DNA of 64,000 nucleotides from assembly GCF_003576645.1 (NCBI RefSeq), contig NC_044917.1, positions 5,074,672 to 5,138,671 on the forward strand. Direction: 5' to 3'. The position numbers were made by a program, and so were the translations under genes. Shown here piece by piece: positions 10,137 through 20,263 of this stretch; positions within the stretch are counted from its first letter, which is position 1; each line of letters begins with the position of its first letter. The stretch is from Ipomoea triloba (Eukaryota; Streptophyta; Magnoliopsida; Solanales; Convolvulaceae). The notes under the pieces were generated by a model, which saw nothing but the letters and a program-made list of their open reading frames with translations, was not told where the DNA came from and did not search any database.

Positions 10137-12174
10137 TTGTTATAATAAAAATAATAATATAATATTTAAATAACATTTAACTTTATTTAAAAATTGTGCT
10201 TCACGAGATTAGTAAGGTTAAATTTGCTAAGATTACAATTATTACAATAAAATTAGATTTTAAAAGAAAAAAAAAGTTATACTGACTATCGAGTCATTAC
10301 TCAATTCAAGTAATAATAATGATGTAGATGTACATATATTTAATTTATTATCTTGGGATGCGGTGTTACGTTACATCAAAGTAGATAACTACTTCGAATC
10401 CATTGAAATCATGTTGTGTTGTGCAATTGAAGTTGGCAAGTGCTAGGTGGGGAGGGCCGGGAAACCAAAAAAAAAAAAAAATTAGAAGAGAAAAGTAACT
10501 TGGACCTATGTGAATTTAGTCCACATTATTACATTTATTCAAAAATATATACAAATTAAACTGTTTTCAATTTATAAAATGCAAACTTATTTGAAATTAA
10601 ATTATTTTCATCATATAAACTACAAAGTAACAATTGTATTGAGTGGCTGTGGTGTTAGAGAACGGGGAGGGGGAGTGCAGGTAGATCAAGGTAAGCTAAA
10701 CATATAATTGTTATTAATAAAGAAAAAAAACAGTGATAGTAGTTAAAGTAATGATGAAGATTAGTAGGTGGGGAAAGATTTTTATTGTTTGACGTACTCT
10801 AATTATGCCTATATTTTAACTAAGTAAACACTACTTGAACTTCAAAGTTTTTATTTTATTTTATTTTATTTTTTATTTTAAATACTCCCACTCAAAATTT
10901 TGATGTTGACATTTACCTTGGGACGCAGAATGAAGATAATTTATCATCTCTTACCGTCTTACTACTGAATTATCTTGGGATGTGATATTACAGTAATCAT
11001 TGTTACTATTGAATTTTTCATGCTTTTATCTTGTCCTATATTTATTGTTATTGAGTCACGGCTCAAAGAGTTGAGTCAAACATCTTGCAATTGAAATGTG
11101 GTGCTGACTATTATGCAAGTATAATTGAATAAAGTTGTGGCTTTAATATTAGCTATAACATTTAGCATAGTAGTAAACGTTTGTTCATGACAATTGATAT
11201 CAAAAGTAGATAACGACTTCGAATAATCCATTGAAATCATATTGTTGTGTGCAATTGAAGTTACGTTGGCAAGTGCTAGGCGGGGAGGGAAACAAAAAAA
11301 ATATATCAGAAGAGAAAATTAAAGTAACTTGGATCTATGTGAATTTAGCCCACATTATTTTAATCTAATATCATATCAATAGAAATTATATGTAATTTAA
11401 TCCAACCATTTCATATTTTATCATATATATTTTTATCACGTTTTAAAATTTTTTATATTTGCACCCCACTTAACGATATTCTTAAATCCGCCCCTGGTTA
11501 TGCTTGGGTTAATCTATATGAGTTCCCACATTGTCATCTTTATTAGGAAGTATATCTAACTTAAGCTATTTTCAGTTTATAAAATACAAAGTTATTCAAA
11601 ATTAAATTCTTTTGATCATGTAAAATATAATATAAAACAACAATAATACTATTCAGTCTGNGGGGGGGGGGGGGGGGATATATATGGATCAAGGTGGGAA
11701 AAACAAATATTGGCGAATAAATTAAAATAAATAAATGATAGTTTCCAAAAGAAATGATAAATGTAGTAGGTGAATGTAGGAATGTAAGTAACGGTGAGAA
11801 TATGTAAGTGGTAGGTGAGTAAGTAATGGAGAAAACATGTATAGAGACACATTGGGGCATAACCCCTCTCATCCTTAAAAGGTTAAAAGTGATGACTCAT
11901 TTGATCCATTTATTTAGTCGAGTAGATCAATGTTAAAGGTTGCTAAAGAACAAGGAAAAATTGACCGGGTTAGTTTTATAAATATTGCAAACTTAAAAGT
12001 TATAATAATTAAAATTTACATTTATTAATTAAAATTCTCAATCATTGATAAACTCTGATCGACGACTGATATTAGTCCTTATTTTTTACAAGGATTGTTC
12101 ACATTAGAATCCACCCCTATATGTATGTGTGTATATATTGATATAATATGGATAAAAATACTAGTTAGATCCCA

Positions 12175-12192
12175 ATTATATATATATATATN

Positions 12193-12263
<71 letters not shown>
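12175..12263. repeat. (TA)n microsatellite with an N
   Basis: TA run with one N at 12192. The paralogous position after B1 (about 2938) has only ATTTTATTAAAA, so the run is an expansion or a padded gap. Confidence 0.9.
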
Positions 12264-12266
<3 letters not shown>

Positions 12267-12539
12267 AAAAAGAAGGTTGAGTATGTATATATTAAATGAG
12301 TCCAAAACACACACACACACACACATATATATTAAAGTAGTCCAAATTCACCAAATAAAAAAATCAAATAATCAAATTAACTGTTCTTTATTGGTTTATT
12401 TACTTTGTCATGATTTTAATAGTTGCACCAAATATTCAATTTAATGTACTTCAAAAATCTCCAAATTTTAGGTTTATGCTTTAATTTTATTAGTTGATTA
12501 ATTAATTATTGATTTATTGTGTCGTTGTTGTTGTTGTTG

Positions 12540-12656
12540 TTTTTTTTTAATACAACTAACTCTATTACATTGTAGCATTTGTTTTTCATACTTTCTCAAC
12601 CTGTTGAAGTACAAAGAAATCGCAATCACTGTGGGTTGATCTCATGACCTCCCATA
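12540..12656 (-). mobile_element. SINE (family 1) inserted in a GTT tract
   Basis: Poly-T followed by reverse-complement SINE sequence (ACATTGTAGCATTTG, TTCTCAACCTGTTGAAGTAC, TGATCTCATGACCTCCCATATG). GTT repeats flank it on both sides. The paralogous spacer after B1 (about 3180) has the tract uninterrupted. Confidence 0.65.
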
Positions 12657-13111
12657 TGTTGTTGTTGTTTGTTGTTGTTGTTGTTGTTGTTGTTGTTATT
12701 ATTATTATTTTTATTATTATATTTACCACTTTTAGGATATAAATACACTTACTAATTTAAAAGATTAGTTTTGTAAATTAAAAAATTAATATTAATTCTA
12801 TAATTTGTGATATGAAATTTTGGAATATTAAGTTAATTATTAAAATGAATATTAATTAATTGTCTAAAAATTATTGTTGATAAAATATTTGACAACTTTT
12901 ATTTGATAAAAGAGTAAAAAGAAATATTAAAATAAATGTAAAATTTTAAATTATTGTATATATTTTTTGTTATATGTAAAATTTTAAAGTACTAATCAAC
13001 AACAGCACTGACGGAACCACCCTGGGGGCAGCTGCCCCCACTCACCCCACCCTCACCCCATATATAGTACATGTTTTATATATAAATATATGAAAACAGA
13101 TGAAAGTTAAC

Positions 13112-13192
13112 AATTGATATGCTTGCAGAGTTGGTAAGAGTGTGGTTTTGTTTAGAAAATGGCAAGGGTTCGAATCCTAGCCTCAGCTTTTT
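13112..13192 (+). other. tRNA-like A-box/B-box segment inside the hAT element
   Basis: GCAGAGTTGGTAAGAGTG resembles an A box and GGTTCGAATCC is a perfect B box about 40 bp later. Acceptor-stem pairing and a full tRNA fold are not evident, so this is a tRNA-derived SINE head or remnant, not a tRNA gene. Confidence 0.45.
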
Positions 13193-13199
13193 AATTGTT

Positions 13200-13660
13200 T
13201 ACGTACATATAGCTTTCTTCATTGCTTTTTTAATATGTATATATATTAATGATAAGATGTATAATTTATAATGTTTTCTTAATATATATAAATTAATCCT
13301 TTCTTCATTGATTTTTTAATATGTATATATATTAATGATAAGATGTATAATTTATAATGTTTTCTTATTGTTTACGTACATATAGCTTTCTTCATTGCTT
13401 TTTTAATAATTGTTTACGTACATATAGCTTTCTTCATTGCTTTTTTAATATGTATATATATTAATGATAATTTCTTCATTGCTTTTTTAATATGTATATA
13501 TATTAATGATAAGATGTATAATTTATAATGTTTTCTTAATATATATAAATTAATCCTTTCTTCATTGCTTTTTTAATATGTATATATATTAATGATAAGA
13601 TGTATAATTTATAATGTTTTCTTAATATATATAAATTAATGATAAGATGTATAATTTATA
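13200..13660. repeat. Degenerate tandem repeat block (unit about 85 bp)
   Basis: Repeated modules TTTCTTCATTGCTTTTTTAA, TATGTATATATATTAATGAT and AAGATGTATAATTTATAATG recur four to five times with partial units (TTGTTTACGTACATATAGC). The block lies inside the hAT element and was probably made by slippage or unequal exchange. Confidence 0.8.
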
Positions 13661-13825
13661 ATGTGTTTTCTATTTGAATTAATTTATCAAATTAATTATA
13701 TTTTATATAGCGTTATGAATATTTTTATAAAGTTTTGATGTGTTTTATTTTCCGCTTATATCAAACAATATTTATAATGTATTTTGTAATTTAAAAATTT
13801 ATTCGTATTTGATATTTGTATTTGA

Positions 13826-13980
13826 ACCTTGTGGCACTCGGTTTACACTCCCACATGGAAAAGAGTGAGTTCGAGCCTCAGTGGAAGCGACTGTTGATGA
13901 CTCTTTGTGCTTCAATAGGTTGAGAAAGTAGTTATGAACATATATTACACTGTAATACAGTAAGTAGTACTCAAAAAACA
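13826..13980 (+). mobile_element. tRNA-derived SINE (family 1)
   Basis: CCTTGTGGCACTCGG head, GAGTTCGAGCCTC B-box-like motif, CTTTGTGCTTCAATAGG and AGTAGTACTCAAAAAA tail match the complete SINE at 45717-45877. It is nested in the hAT element. Confidence 0.75.
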
Positions 13981-14008
13981 TTTTTGAATTTAATCTTTGC
14001 TTCTTCGN

Positions 14009-14050
<42 letters not shown>

Positions 14051-14094
14051 TTCGCCCCCCCAACCGAAATCCTAGATACGTCACTGAACAACAG

Positions 14095-14743
14095 TGTCAA
14101 TTGTACTTGTATAATTATGTAATTTACTCATGGTTGCACATAGTATCATTGAAAATTATTATAAATAATTTTTAGTACAATAATATGGTACGATCCATGT
14201 TGATATCGACTAACATTGTAAATTTTATCTTTTTAACTTTAGCCCCTCAACATGATTTTCTAGCTTTTCTTTGGAAGAAGGTAAGAAGGTAAATGACTAA
14301 ATAAATGTATCCATAGATATGTGAGATAAAAATCCATAGTTAATTGTGATGCGATAGAAAATGACATTATGCATGACTCTGTCTTTGAAAATTTTGAAAA
14401 GACTAGAATAATTTTCAAATTTCTTTATTAATTTAGAAAATTATTTTAATTTCTAATTTAGAAAACAATTAATTTTGAATAAAATCTCTATTTTTATTTT
14501 TCAAAAAAGGTAGAATTCTCTAGAATTGAGCACCATTAGATTCTAGCACCCAAAAAGGAAAATATTTTGGTGAAATTATTGAAATAAAATTGAAAATTAT
14601 TAAAATTTCAATTAAGGAGATATCACATGTGACAATAGGGATTCGTATGCAAACAAATAAACCCTATATATAAAAACCGTCCCTCGTTGGCTCAGTAAAA
14701 GTCACCCAACGCAATAGAATATTTCTAATCAATTTGTTTCACC
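14095..14743 (+). promoter_or_regulatory. Upstream region and promoter of A3
   Basis: A-type upstream region continuing after the hAT insertion. GGAGATATCAC box near 14611 and an extended TATATATAAAAA box at 14665-14676. Intact in layout although the gene behind it is truncated. Confidence 0.6.
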
Positions 14744-14908
14744 ATGATGTTCAAGAGGAGCAGTAGGGGTGGTCGTCGTGGGCTCTGCCGCCACTGCCAA
14801 AGAAAGGCTGGTGAGAAGTGGTTGAGGCGATGGTTGTTCCTTCTACATGCGGTGGGCAATTATCTAAGCAATGTGGATGTGAGCACAATGACACCGCTTC
14901 GGTTCTAA
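14744..14908 (+). pseudogene. Array copy A3: truncated type-A gene
   Basis: 54 codons: MMFKRSSRGGRRGLCRHCQ start, basic tail, first helix (LLHAVGNYLSNVDV) and the MTPLRF turn, then an immediate TAA. The sequence changes abruptly after CGGTTCT to AAAATATCCGG, which matches the A-type 3' flank (about 1325 in A1). So a deletion removed the second helix and about 400 bp downstream. A GGTT microhomology sits at the joint. The remaining frame has no other stop; a 54-aa product retaining tail and helix 1 is possible but I call it broken. Confidence 0.7.
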
Positions 14909-15828
14909 AATATCCGGCCTTTTTTTTTTTTTTTAATATAACATATACATAAATTCAATTCAAGCTTAACATGAATTAGATCAACATTTTTAGCCTACAA
15001 GCTCTTTTTGTTTTGTGTTTTGTGTTTTGTTTTGTTTTTTGTTTTGTTTTGTTTTGTTTTTTTTTTTTTGTTTTTGTTAAATAAAGAAAAAAACTAGTAT
15101 AGACTTGAACCAAGCCTAAATTATATGGAAGATCGAGCTATATTTAAGAAGAAATTGATTAAATAATAAGAGACAAGTGGTGTAGATATCTTGATGATAT
15201 ATGATTTAAAATGAAGTTTGATTTGGATTAACGTTGGTATACTTGAACTTGACATCATTATTAACAAATTCATTTTGTAATTGTGTTTATGGTTTTAGTT
15301 TGTGAATAATTAATTTAGGACTAATTTGTAAAATTATTTTAGTAAATGGTTGTGAGATATATGTTGTGAAATGTGAAGTGAATTTGGAATGTATGTTGTG
15401 AATTTGGATTAATGTGTTTCTTTTGAATTGTGAGGTGTATGGTGTGAATTGTGATCGAGATAATAATTTGTATATATACAAATTATTGTAGGTCCAAAAA
15501 ATTGCGATAATATGATTTTAAAAATATTATATCACCAATGTTAAAAGTCTCTTTGTTTAAAGAAAAATTAATTATAAATTTATGAATAAATAAAGGTTTC
15601 AAGGTTGTTTTTCTTTAGAAAAAACCAATTTGAAAGTCTTTATTTTTAAAAAATAATTAATTATGACGTCAATTTTTAAAATCCAATGTCGTATGGTTTA
15701 GAAACTACTATGCCCAATTCTACTTTGTGAGAAAATCGGGGTTAATAGGTTAAAAAACTGATGTTATATGTCATTTTTCTACTAGTATAAAATAATAATA
15801 GTAATAATAATAATAATAATAATAATAG

Positions 15829-15870
<42 letters not shown>

Positions 15871-16200
15871 AATTATAATGTTGTTGATAATAAAATTAAT
15901 AATAATATAATATTCAAATAGCATTTAAATTTAGTTAAAAATTGAACCTCACGAGATTCATAAGATCAAATTTGGTAGGAATATAATTATTACACATTTT
16001 GTTCACTTTACAATACAAGATTTTAACAAATTCTTCTGTGCAACGCACGTGCCAAAATATTAAACTCTAAAAAAAATTTATAAAAGTCATTTAAAATTTA
16101 TAAAATTTAAATCATTTTAATGTCTAGCATCATAGTTGAAGATCTATCCAATATAGAAATATCCTCAATTAAATTTAATAAATCAGATTCAAAATTATTA
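14909..16200. other. A3-B3 spacer
   Basis: A-type 3' remnant with GTTTT tracts, then the segment 15125-15740 duplicated from 7860-8450, then an AAT/ATT tract (15786-15870) and the hairpin module described for 16424-16543 (first copy about 15943-16066). Then comes the B-type promoter. No gene. Confidence 0.55.
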
Positions 16201-16306
16201 AAATACCAAATGTAGAGATATCACCTGCGATAAATATATTACATTGGAATTCCACACCCAAACCAAAAACCCTATAAAAACCCTCATTCATTTCTGCCGT
16301 TTCACC

Positions 16307-16435
16307 ATGATGAGGCTGAGGAGGAGAAGCAGAATGAGTGGCCGCCGAACATCCCTCCGTAGAAGTCAAAGAAACACGGCCGACGATGGGTTGATGGTGT
16401 GGTTGTGCATTGTGCGTGCCTCACAAGATTCATAG
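16307..16435 (+). pseudogene. Array copy B3: 3'-truncated type-B gene
   Basis: 42 codons: MMRLRRRSRMSGRRTSLRRS and on to GLMVWLCIV, then the sequence leaves the B family (RASQDS, stop) where B2 continues NLLRRY. The joint after CATTGTGC leads into the CCTCACAAGATTCATAGG module also found after B5. Promoter shortened: TATAAAAA at 16273-16280 is only 34 bp before the ATG. The basic tail is intact, the core is lost. Confidence 0.75.
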
Positions 16436-16543
16436 GATCAAATTTGCTAGGATTATAATTATTACACATTTTGCTCACTTTACAATGCACTTAGATTTTA
16501 ACAAATTCATTCCGTGCAAGGCACGTGCCAAACTATTAATTTT
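16424..16543 (+). repeat. Recurrent AT-rich module with GTGC-hairpin end
   Basis: Begins CCTCAC(A/G)AGATTCATA and ends with CCGTGCAAGGCACGTGCCAAA; other copies read GTGCAACGCAC, a small hairpin. Copies lie at about 15943-16066, 19026-19148, 19605-19655 (partial), 21750-21870, with remnants at 19798 and 21180. The 3' end resembles a Helitron terminus (hairpin followed by about 10 nt and CTAA-T in the 19798 copy). It marks the break of truncated B copies. Confidence 0.6.
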
Positions 16544-16561
16544 TTAAAAATAAAATCTATA

Positions 16562-17477
16562 AAAATGACATCTTTAGTCCCTGAGTTATAGGGGTAGTGC
16601 CGACTCAGTCCCTGAGTCATAGCCGTATCCGAGTTTAGTCCCTCAGTTATTCGCGAAGTGGCGAGTTTAGTCCCTGGCCGTTAAATTTGATGAAAAAATT
16701 AAAAAATATTTAAAATTTGAGGGGTAAAATAGGAAATTCACATTTTATTCTTCTTCTTATATCAAAACCACTTTTACAACATTATTTTTCACTTCTTAGC
16801 CTAATTATTTTCAAGAGTCTTCAATTTTAAAAGCATTTCAATAACTTTCAAATGACTTGTTAGGAACCTGGCTGACTAGCTCTCGTATAACAAACTTAAG
16901 ACTTAGCACAAACAAAGAAACACTTGATCACCAACGAAATAACTTGAGATTTTTAGTATGTAAAAGTTCTTTTGTATGCAGTAGTTTAGTCAAATATTCT
17001 TTTAGTGAATTTCTCATAAAAGCAACCTGAGAAATTTGACATCATTTTATATCTCAAAAGTTTAATTTGATTACATTTGTTACTTAGTAAAAAAAAAATC
17101 AAAACTTGTTAGGATAGAGTGTTTCAAACACCTAAATACAATGATCATGTGTTTCTTTTTACGAGAGTCAGGTTCCTAACAAGTGATATGAAAGTTATTA
17201 AATTGCTTTTAAAATTGAAGAATCTTGAAAATATGATGCTTTGAAGTAAAAAATAATGTTGTAAAAGTAGTTTTGATATAAGAATAAGAATAAAATGTGA
17301 TTTTCCTATTTTACTCCTCAAATTTTATATATTTTTTAATTTTTCGTCAAATTTAATGACCAGGGACTAAACTCGCCACTTTGCTAATAACTGAGGGACT
17401 AAACTCGGATACGGCCATAACTCAGGGACTGAGTCGGCACTACCCCATAACTCAGGGACTAAAGATGTCATTTTCCC
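16562..17477. mobile_element. Foldback element with about 325-bp inverted arms
   Basis: Left arm 16562-16885 and right arm 17155-17477 are reverse complements (ATGACATCTTTAGTCCCTGA at the outer left end, its complement at the outer right end). They carry tandem GTCCCTGAGT sub-repeats in the outer part. About 270 bp of unrelated AT-rich DNA lie between. No coding capacity. Long inverted arms suggest a Mutator-like foldback; the target duplication is not clear. The surrounding B-type upstream sequence (compare 19160-19210) shows it inserted near CTATAAAAG. Confidence 0.75.
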
Positions 17478-17726
17478 AAAGTTATTTAAAATTTATAAAG
17501 TTAAATCATTTTAATGTCTAGCATCATAGTTAGTTGAAGACCCAATATGGAAATATCTTTAATTAAATTTAATAAATCAAAATTCAAAATTATTAAAATA
17601 CCAAATGTGGAGATATCACCTGTCATAAATATGTGACAATAGAATTCCACACCCAAACAAGAAATCCTATAAAAACCCTCATTGGCTTAGTAAAAATCAT
17701 TCAATTCATTTCTCTTTCACCGTACC

Positions 17727-17816
17727 ATGAGGCTCATGAAGAGAAGCGGTAGGAGTGGCCGGCGAATTCCCCGCCACAAAAGTCAACGAATGACAGCAGT
17801 GTCTCCGTATTTATAG
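17727..17816 (+). pseudogene. Array copy C1: truncated B-like variant
   Basis: 29 codons, MRLMKRSGRSGRRIPRHKSQ then RMTAVSPYL and stop. The tail aligns with type B (MRLRRRSRMSGRR...SQRNTA) but has a distinct Leu-Met-Lys signature shared with C2, so I label it a third type. The sequence departs from B at TCTCCGTATTTATAGC, exactly as in C2. The promoter is B-like (GGAGATATCACC, TATAAAAA at 17668-17675). Only the basic tail is left. Confidence 0.6.
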
Positions 17817-17899
17817 CTATAGGCCTTGTTTGGTAAATGGTGAATTCATCAAAAATTTTGATTACTCAACCGGCCGTGAAAAGTAGTTACATTGCTATT

Positions 17900-18156
17900 T
17901 TTATTTTTTCCAAAAAGGTAGAATTCTCTAGAATCGAGCGCCATTAAATTCTAGCACCCTAAAAGGAAAATATTTGGGTGAAATTATTGAAATAAAATTG
18001 AAAATTATTAACATTCTAAATAAGGAGATATCACCTATGACAATAGGGATTCGTATGCAAACAAATAAACCCTATAAAAACCCTCCCTCCTTGGCTCAGC
18101 AAAAGTCATCCAATAACGCAATAGAATATTTCTGATCAATCTGTTTGAATTCGATC
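17900..18156 (+). promoter_or_regulatory. Promoter of A4
   Basis: The A-type upstream region starts abruptly at about 17905, 90 bp after C1. GGAGATATCACC near 18025 and TATAAAAA at 18073-18080, 84 bp before the ATG. Confidence 0.6.
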
Positions 18157-18426
18157 ATGACCATGATGTTCAAGAGGATCAGTAGGGGTGGCCGCCGTGG
18201 GCTCTGCAGCCACGGTCAAAGAAAGGCAATTGACAAGTGGTTGAGCCAGCGATTGTTCATTCTACACGCCGTGGGCAGTTATTTGAGCGAAGTGGATGTG
18301 AACTCGCTAACGCCCCTTCGGTTCTCGATTTTAGATGCCCTGTTGAACGCTCTGTATGGTGAGTTCTACAGGTACTTGGTGTATTGCGTGGAGGAGGCCG
18401 GTTCCTTCGCCGCTACCGCCGCCTAA
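18157..18426 (+). CDS. Array gene A4: 89-aa small basic protein, type A without the Cys pair
   Basis: Intronless 89-aa frame, 10 differences from A2. Both tail cysteines are affected: CRHC (17-20) is CSHG here, so C20 is lost and R18 becomes S. The helical core 31-60 has one change (V38A); others are G65A and D68G. ATGACCATGATG is the first start after the TATA box; in-frame codons further upstream are not ATG. 3' flank with CCAGCGGCCTTTGA and AATAAA (18546-18551) as in A1 and A2. The strict conservation of the core against a freely changing tail suggests selection on the core, but no substitution-rate calculation was possible. Confidence 0.65.
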   Translation: MTMMFKRISRGGRRGLCSHGQRKAIDKWLSQRLFILHAVGSYLSEVDVNSLTPLRFSILDALLNALYGEFYRYLVYCVEEAGSFAATAA

Positions 18427-18907
18427 GCCGGCCGGCCGGCGGGGTTTATGGAAAATTAGCAGGCCTTATTACCAGGCTGGACCAGCGGCCTTTGATGTTA
18501 TTTGTCTGCTTAATTCCATGTGTTTATCTATATGATTGATTAATGAATAAATGTTGAATTAATGGTGTTGGAAAGACATTCTTAATTTCTTATCATTACA
18601 ACCTACTTTTAGCATGTTTTAAAAGATGTATATACATATACGAATTAGAGGGCCGCAAACAATAATAAGAAGGTGCAGTGGATGATGAAGTCCCTGCAGT
18701 ACAAAAGCTAACAATAATTTTATGCGTAAATTCCATTAATTAAATTAATTTATGGATTAAAACACAAAAATGTATCTTAGCTCTTGTTTACATTATGGTT
18801 AAGTAAAATAGCCGGTCTTTTTCTTTCTTTTTTTTTAAAAATAAAATATATACATAAATTCAATTCAAACTTAACATGAATTAGATCAACATTTTTAGCC
18901 TACAAGC

Positions 18908-18961
<54 letters not shown>

Positions 18962-19360
18962 GTTGCTGATAATAAAAATAATCATAATATAATATTCAAA
19001 TAACATTTAAATTTAGTTAAAAATTGAACCTCACCAGATTCACATGATCAAATTTGCTACGATTATAATTATTACACATTTTGTTCACTTTACAATACAA
19101 TTAGATTTTAACAAATCCATTCTGTGCAACGCACGTGCCAAAATATTACTTTTAAAAGAAAATCTATAAAAGTCAATTAAAATTTATAAAAGTTAAATCA
19201 TTTTAATGTCTAGCATCATAGTTGAAGACCCAATATAGAAATATCCTCAATTAAATTTATTAAATCAAATTCAAAATTATTAAAATACCAAATGTGGAGA
19301 TATCACCTGCCATAAATATATTACAATGGAATTCCACACCCAATCCAGAAACCCTATAAA
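18427..19360. other. A4-B4 spacer
   Basis: A-type 3' region to about 18900, an ATT tract (18907-18961), the hairpin module (19026-19148), then B-type upstream sequence. TATA box TATAAAAA at 19355. No gene. Confidence 0.6.
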
Positions 19361-19411
19361 AACCCTCACTGGCTTAGTGAATTGAAAACCATGAATTTCT
19401 GCAGTTTCACC

Positions 19412-19611
19412 ATGATGAGGCATTGAGGCTGAGGAGGAGAAGCAGAATGAGTGGCCGCCGAACGTCCCGCCGGAGAAGTGAAAGAAACACGGCCGACGAG
19501 GGGTTGATGGTGTGGTTGTGCATTGTGCATTTGCTCCGCCATTATATGAACCAGATAGATCTTCACACCTTGACTCCCCGTCCGATCATGTTTCTGGATG
19601 AACATAATTAA
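19412..19611 (+). pseudogene. Array copy B4: frameshifted and 3'-truncated type-B gene
   Basis: The ATG pair is followed by CAT TGA, because an 8-bp insertion (a GAGGCATTGAGG near-duplication) disrupts codon 4. The B frame then reads MRLRRRSRMSGRRTSRRRSE and on through IVHLLRHYMNQIDLHTLTPRPIMFLDE, where it leaves the family (HN, stop). The only in-frame ATG left is at 19447. The joint after GATGAACATAATT leads into the same hairpin module as in B3/B5, but at a different CDS position. Confidence 0.75.
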
Positions 19612-19662
19612 ATTTTATCAAATTCATTCCGTGCAACGTACGTGCCAAAATATTAAATTTAA

Positions 19663-19665
<3 letters not shown>

Positions 19666-19738
<73 letters not shown>
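19666..19738. repeat. (TA)n microsatellite
   Basis: Pure TA run directly after the hairpin module following B4, then another partial B-type upstream segment (19739-19797). Confidence 0.95.
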
Positions 19739-19740
<2 letters not shown>

Positions 19741-19967
19741 TCATTTAAAATTTATAAAGTTAAATCATTTTAATGTCTAGCATCATAGTTGAAGACCCAA
19801 CGGACGTGCCAAAATACTAATTTTAAAAAAAAAATCTATAAAAGTAATTTAAAATTTATAAATTTTGGGTAATTTTTACAAATACTCTTAGATTTTTGTT
19901 TAAAAAAAAAACAAGAAGAATTATACGGACTATCGATGCACTATCCATGTAATCCATCGCAATGATT

Positions 19968-20263
19968 GCATGACTCAGTCTTTGAAAATTTTGAAAAGAG
20001 TAGAATAATTTTCAAATTTCTTTATTAGTTAGAAAATTGTTTTGATTTCTAATTTAGAAAATAATTAATTTTGAATAAAGTCTCAATTTTTATTTTTCCA
20101 AAAAGGCAAAATTCTCTAGAATCGAGGCCATTAAATTCTAGCACCCAAAAAGGAAAATATTTGGGTGAAATTATTGAAATAAAATTGGAAATTATTAACA
20201 TTCTAAATAAGGAGATATCACTTATGACAATAGGGATTCGTATGCAAACAAATAAACCCTATA
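19968..20263 (+). pseudogene. Copy A5: orphan type-A promoter without a gene
   Basis: Matches the A upstream region, including CTCTAGAATCGAGG and GGAGATATCAC (about 20210), up to CCCTATA. There it jumps to GACTTGAACCACG, which matches the A-type 3' spacer (ATAGACTTGAACCAAGCC near 1488 in A1). A deletion between ATA microhomologies removed the TATA tail and whole gene. A 71-codon frame across it (20071-20286) is not a gene. Confidence 0.65.

Larger units (their letters stand above)
9657..12997. other. B2-A3 spacer: repeated spacer pieces, no gene
   Basis: B-type 3' flank, then AT-rich DNA with an AAT tract (10107-10135). Two related segments (10420-10700 and 11200-11700) resemble the A-to-B spacer, which hints at lost A copies. 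A single N followed by a G run is at 11661-11678 and an N inside a TA run is at 12192; both are likely contig joins. The segment from about 11976 matches the B1-A2 spacer (2745-3560). Confidence 0.55.
12998..14094. mobile_element. Non-autonomous hAT element (1,081 bp) with 8-bp target duplication
   Basis: The element spans 13006-14086 and is bounded by a perfect AACAACAG duplication (12998-13005, 14087-14094). Termini CACTGACGG and CGTCACTG form an imperfect inverted pair; GC-rich stretches (CTGGGGGCAGCTGCCCCC near 13020 and CCCCCCC near 14055) sit just inside. The A1 upstream region (near 90) shows the empty site, with sequence running straight from ATCAACAAC into GGTGTCAATTG. It contains a tRNA-like region, a tandem-repeat block, a SINE and an N before a TA run (14008). 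No transposase. Confidence 0.85.

Noticed and set aside
13120..13190. tRNA gene inside the hAT element
   Set aside because: A and B boxes are present but the cloverleaf does not close; tRNA-derived remnant.
15742..15924. 60-residue poly-Ile/Leu frame (also 59947-60181 and 13984-14175)
   Set aside because: Translated trinucleotide or TA microsatellite.
16244..16435. Longer N-terminal extensions of B3, B5 and A4 frames (MEFHTQT... and MNSIMTM...)
   Set aside because: The extensions start upstream of or within the TATA region (B3, B5) or at a TTG codon (A4), so they are not expected in the protein.
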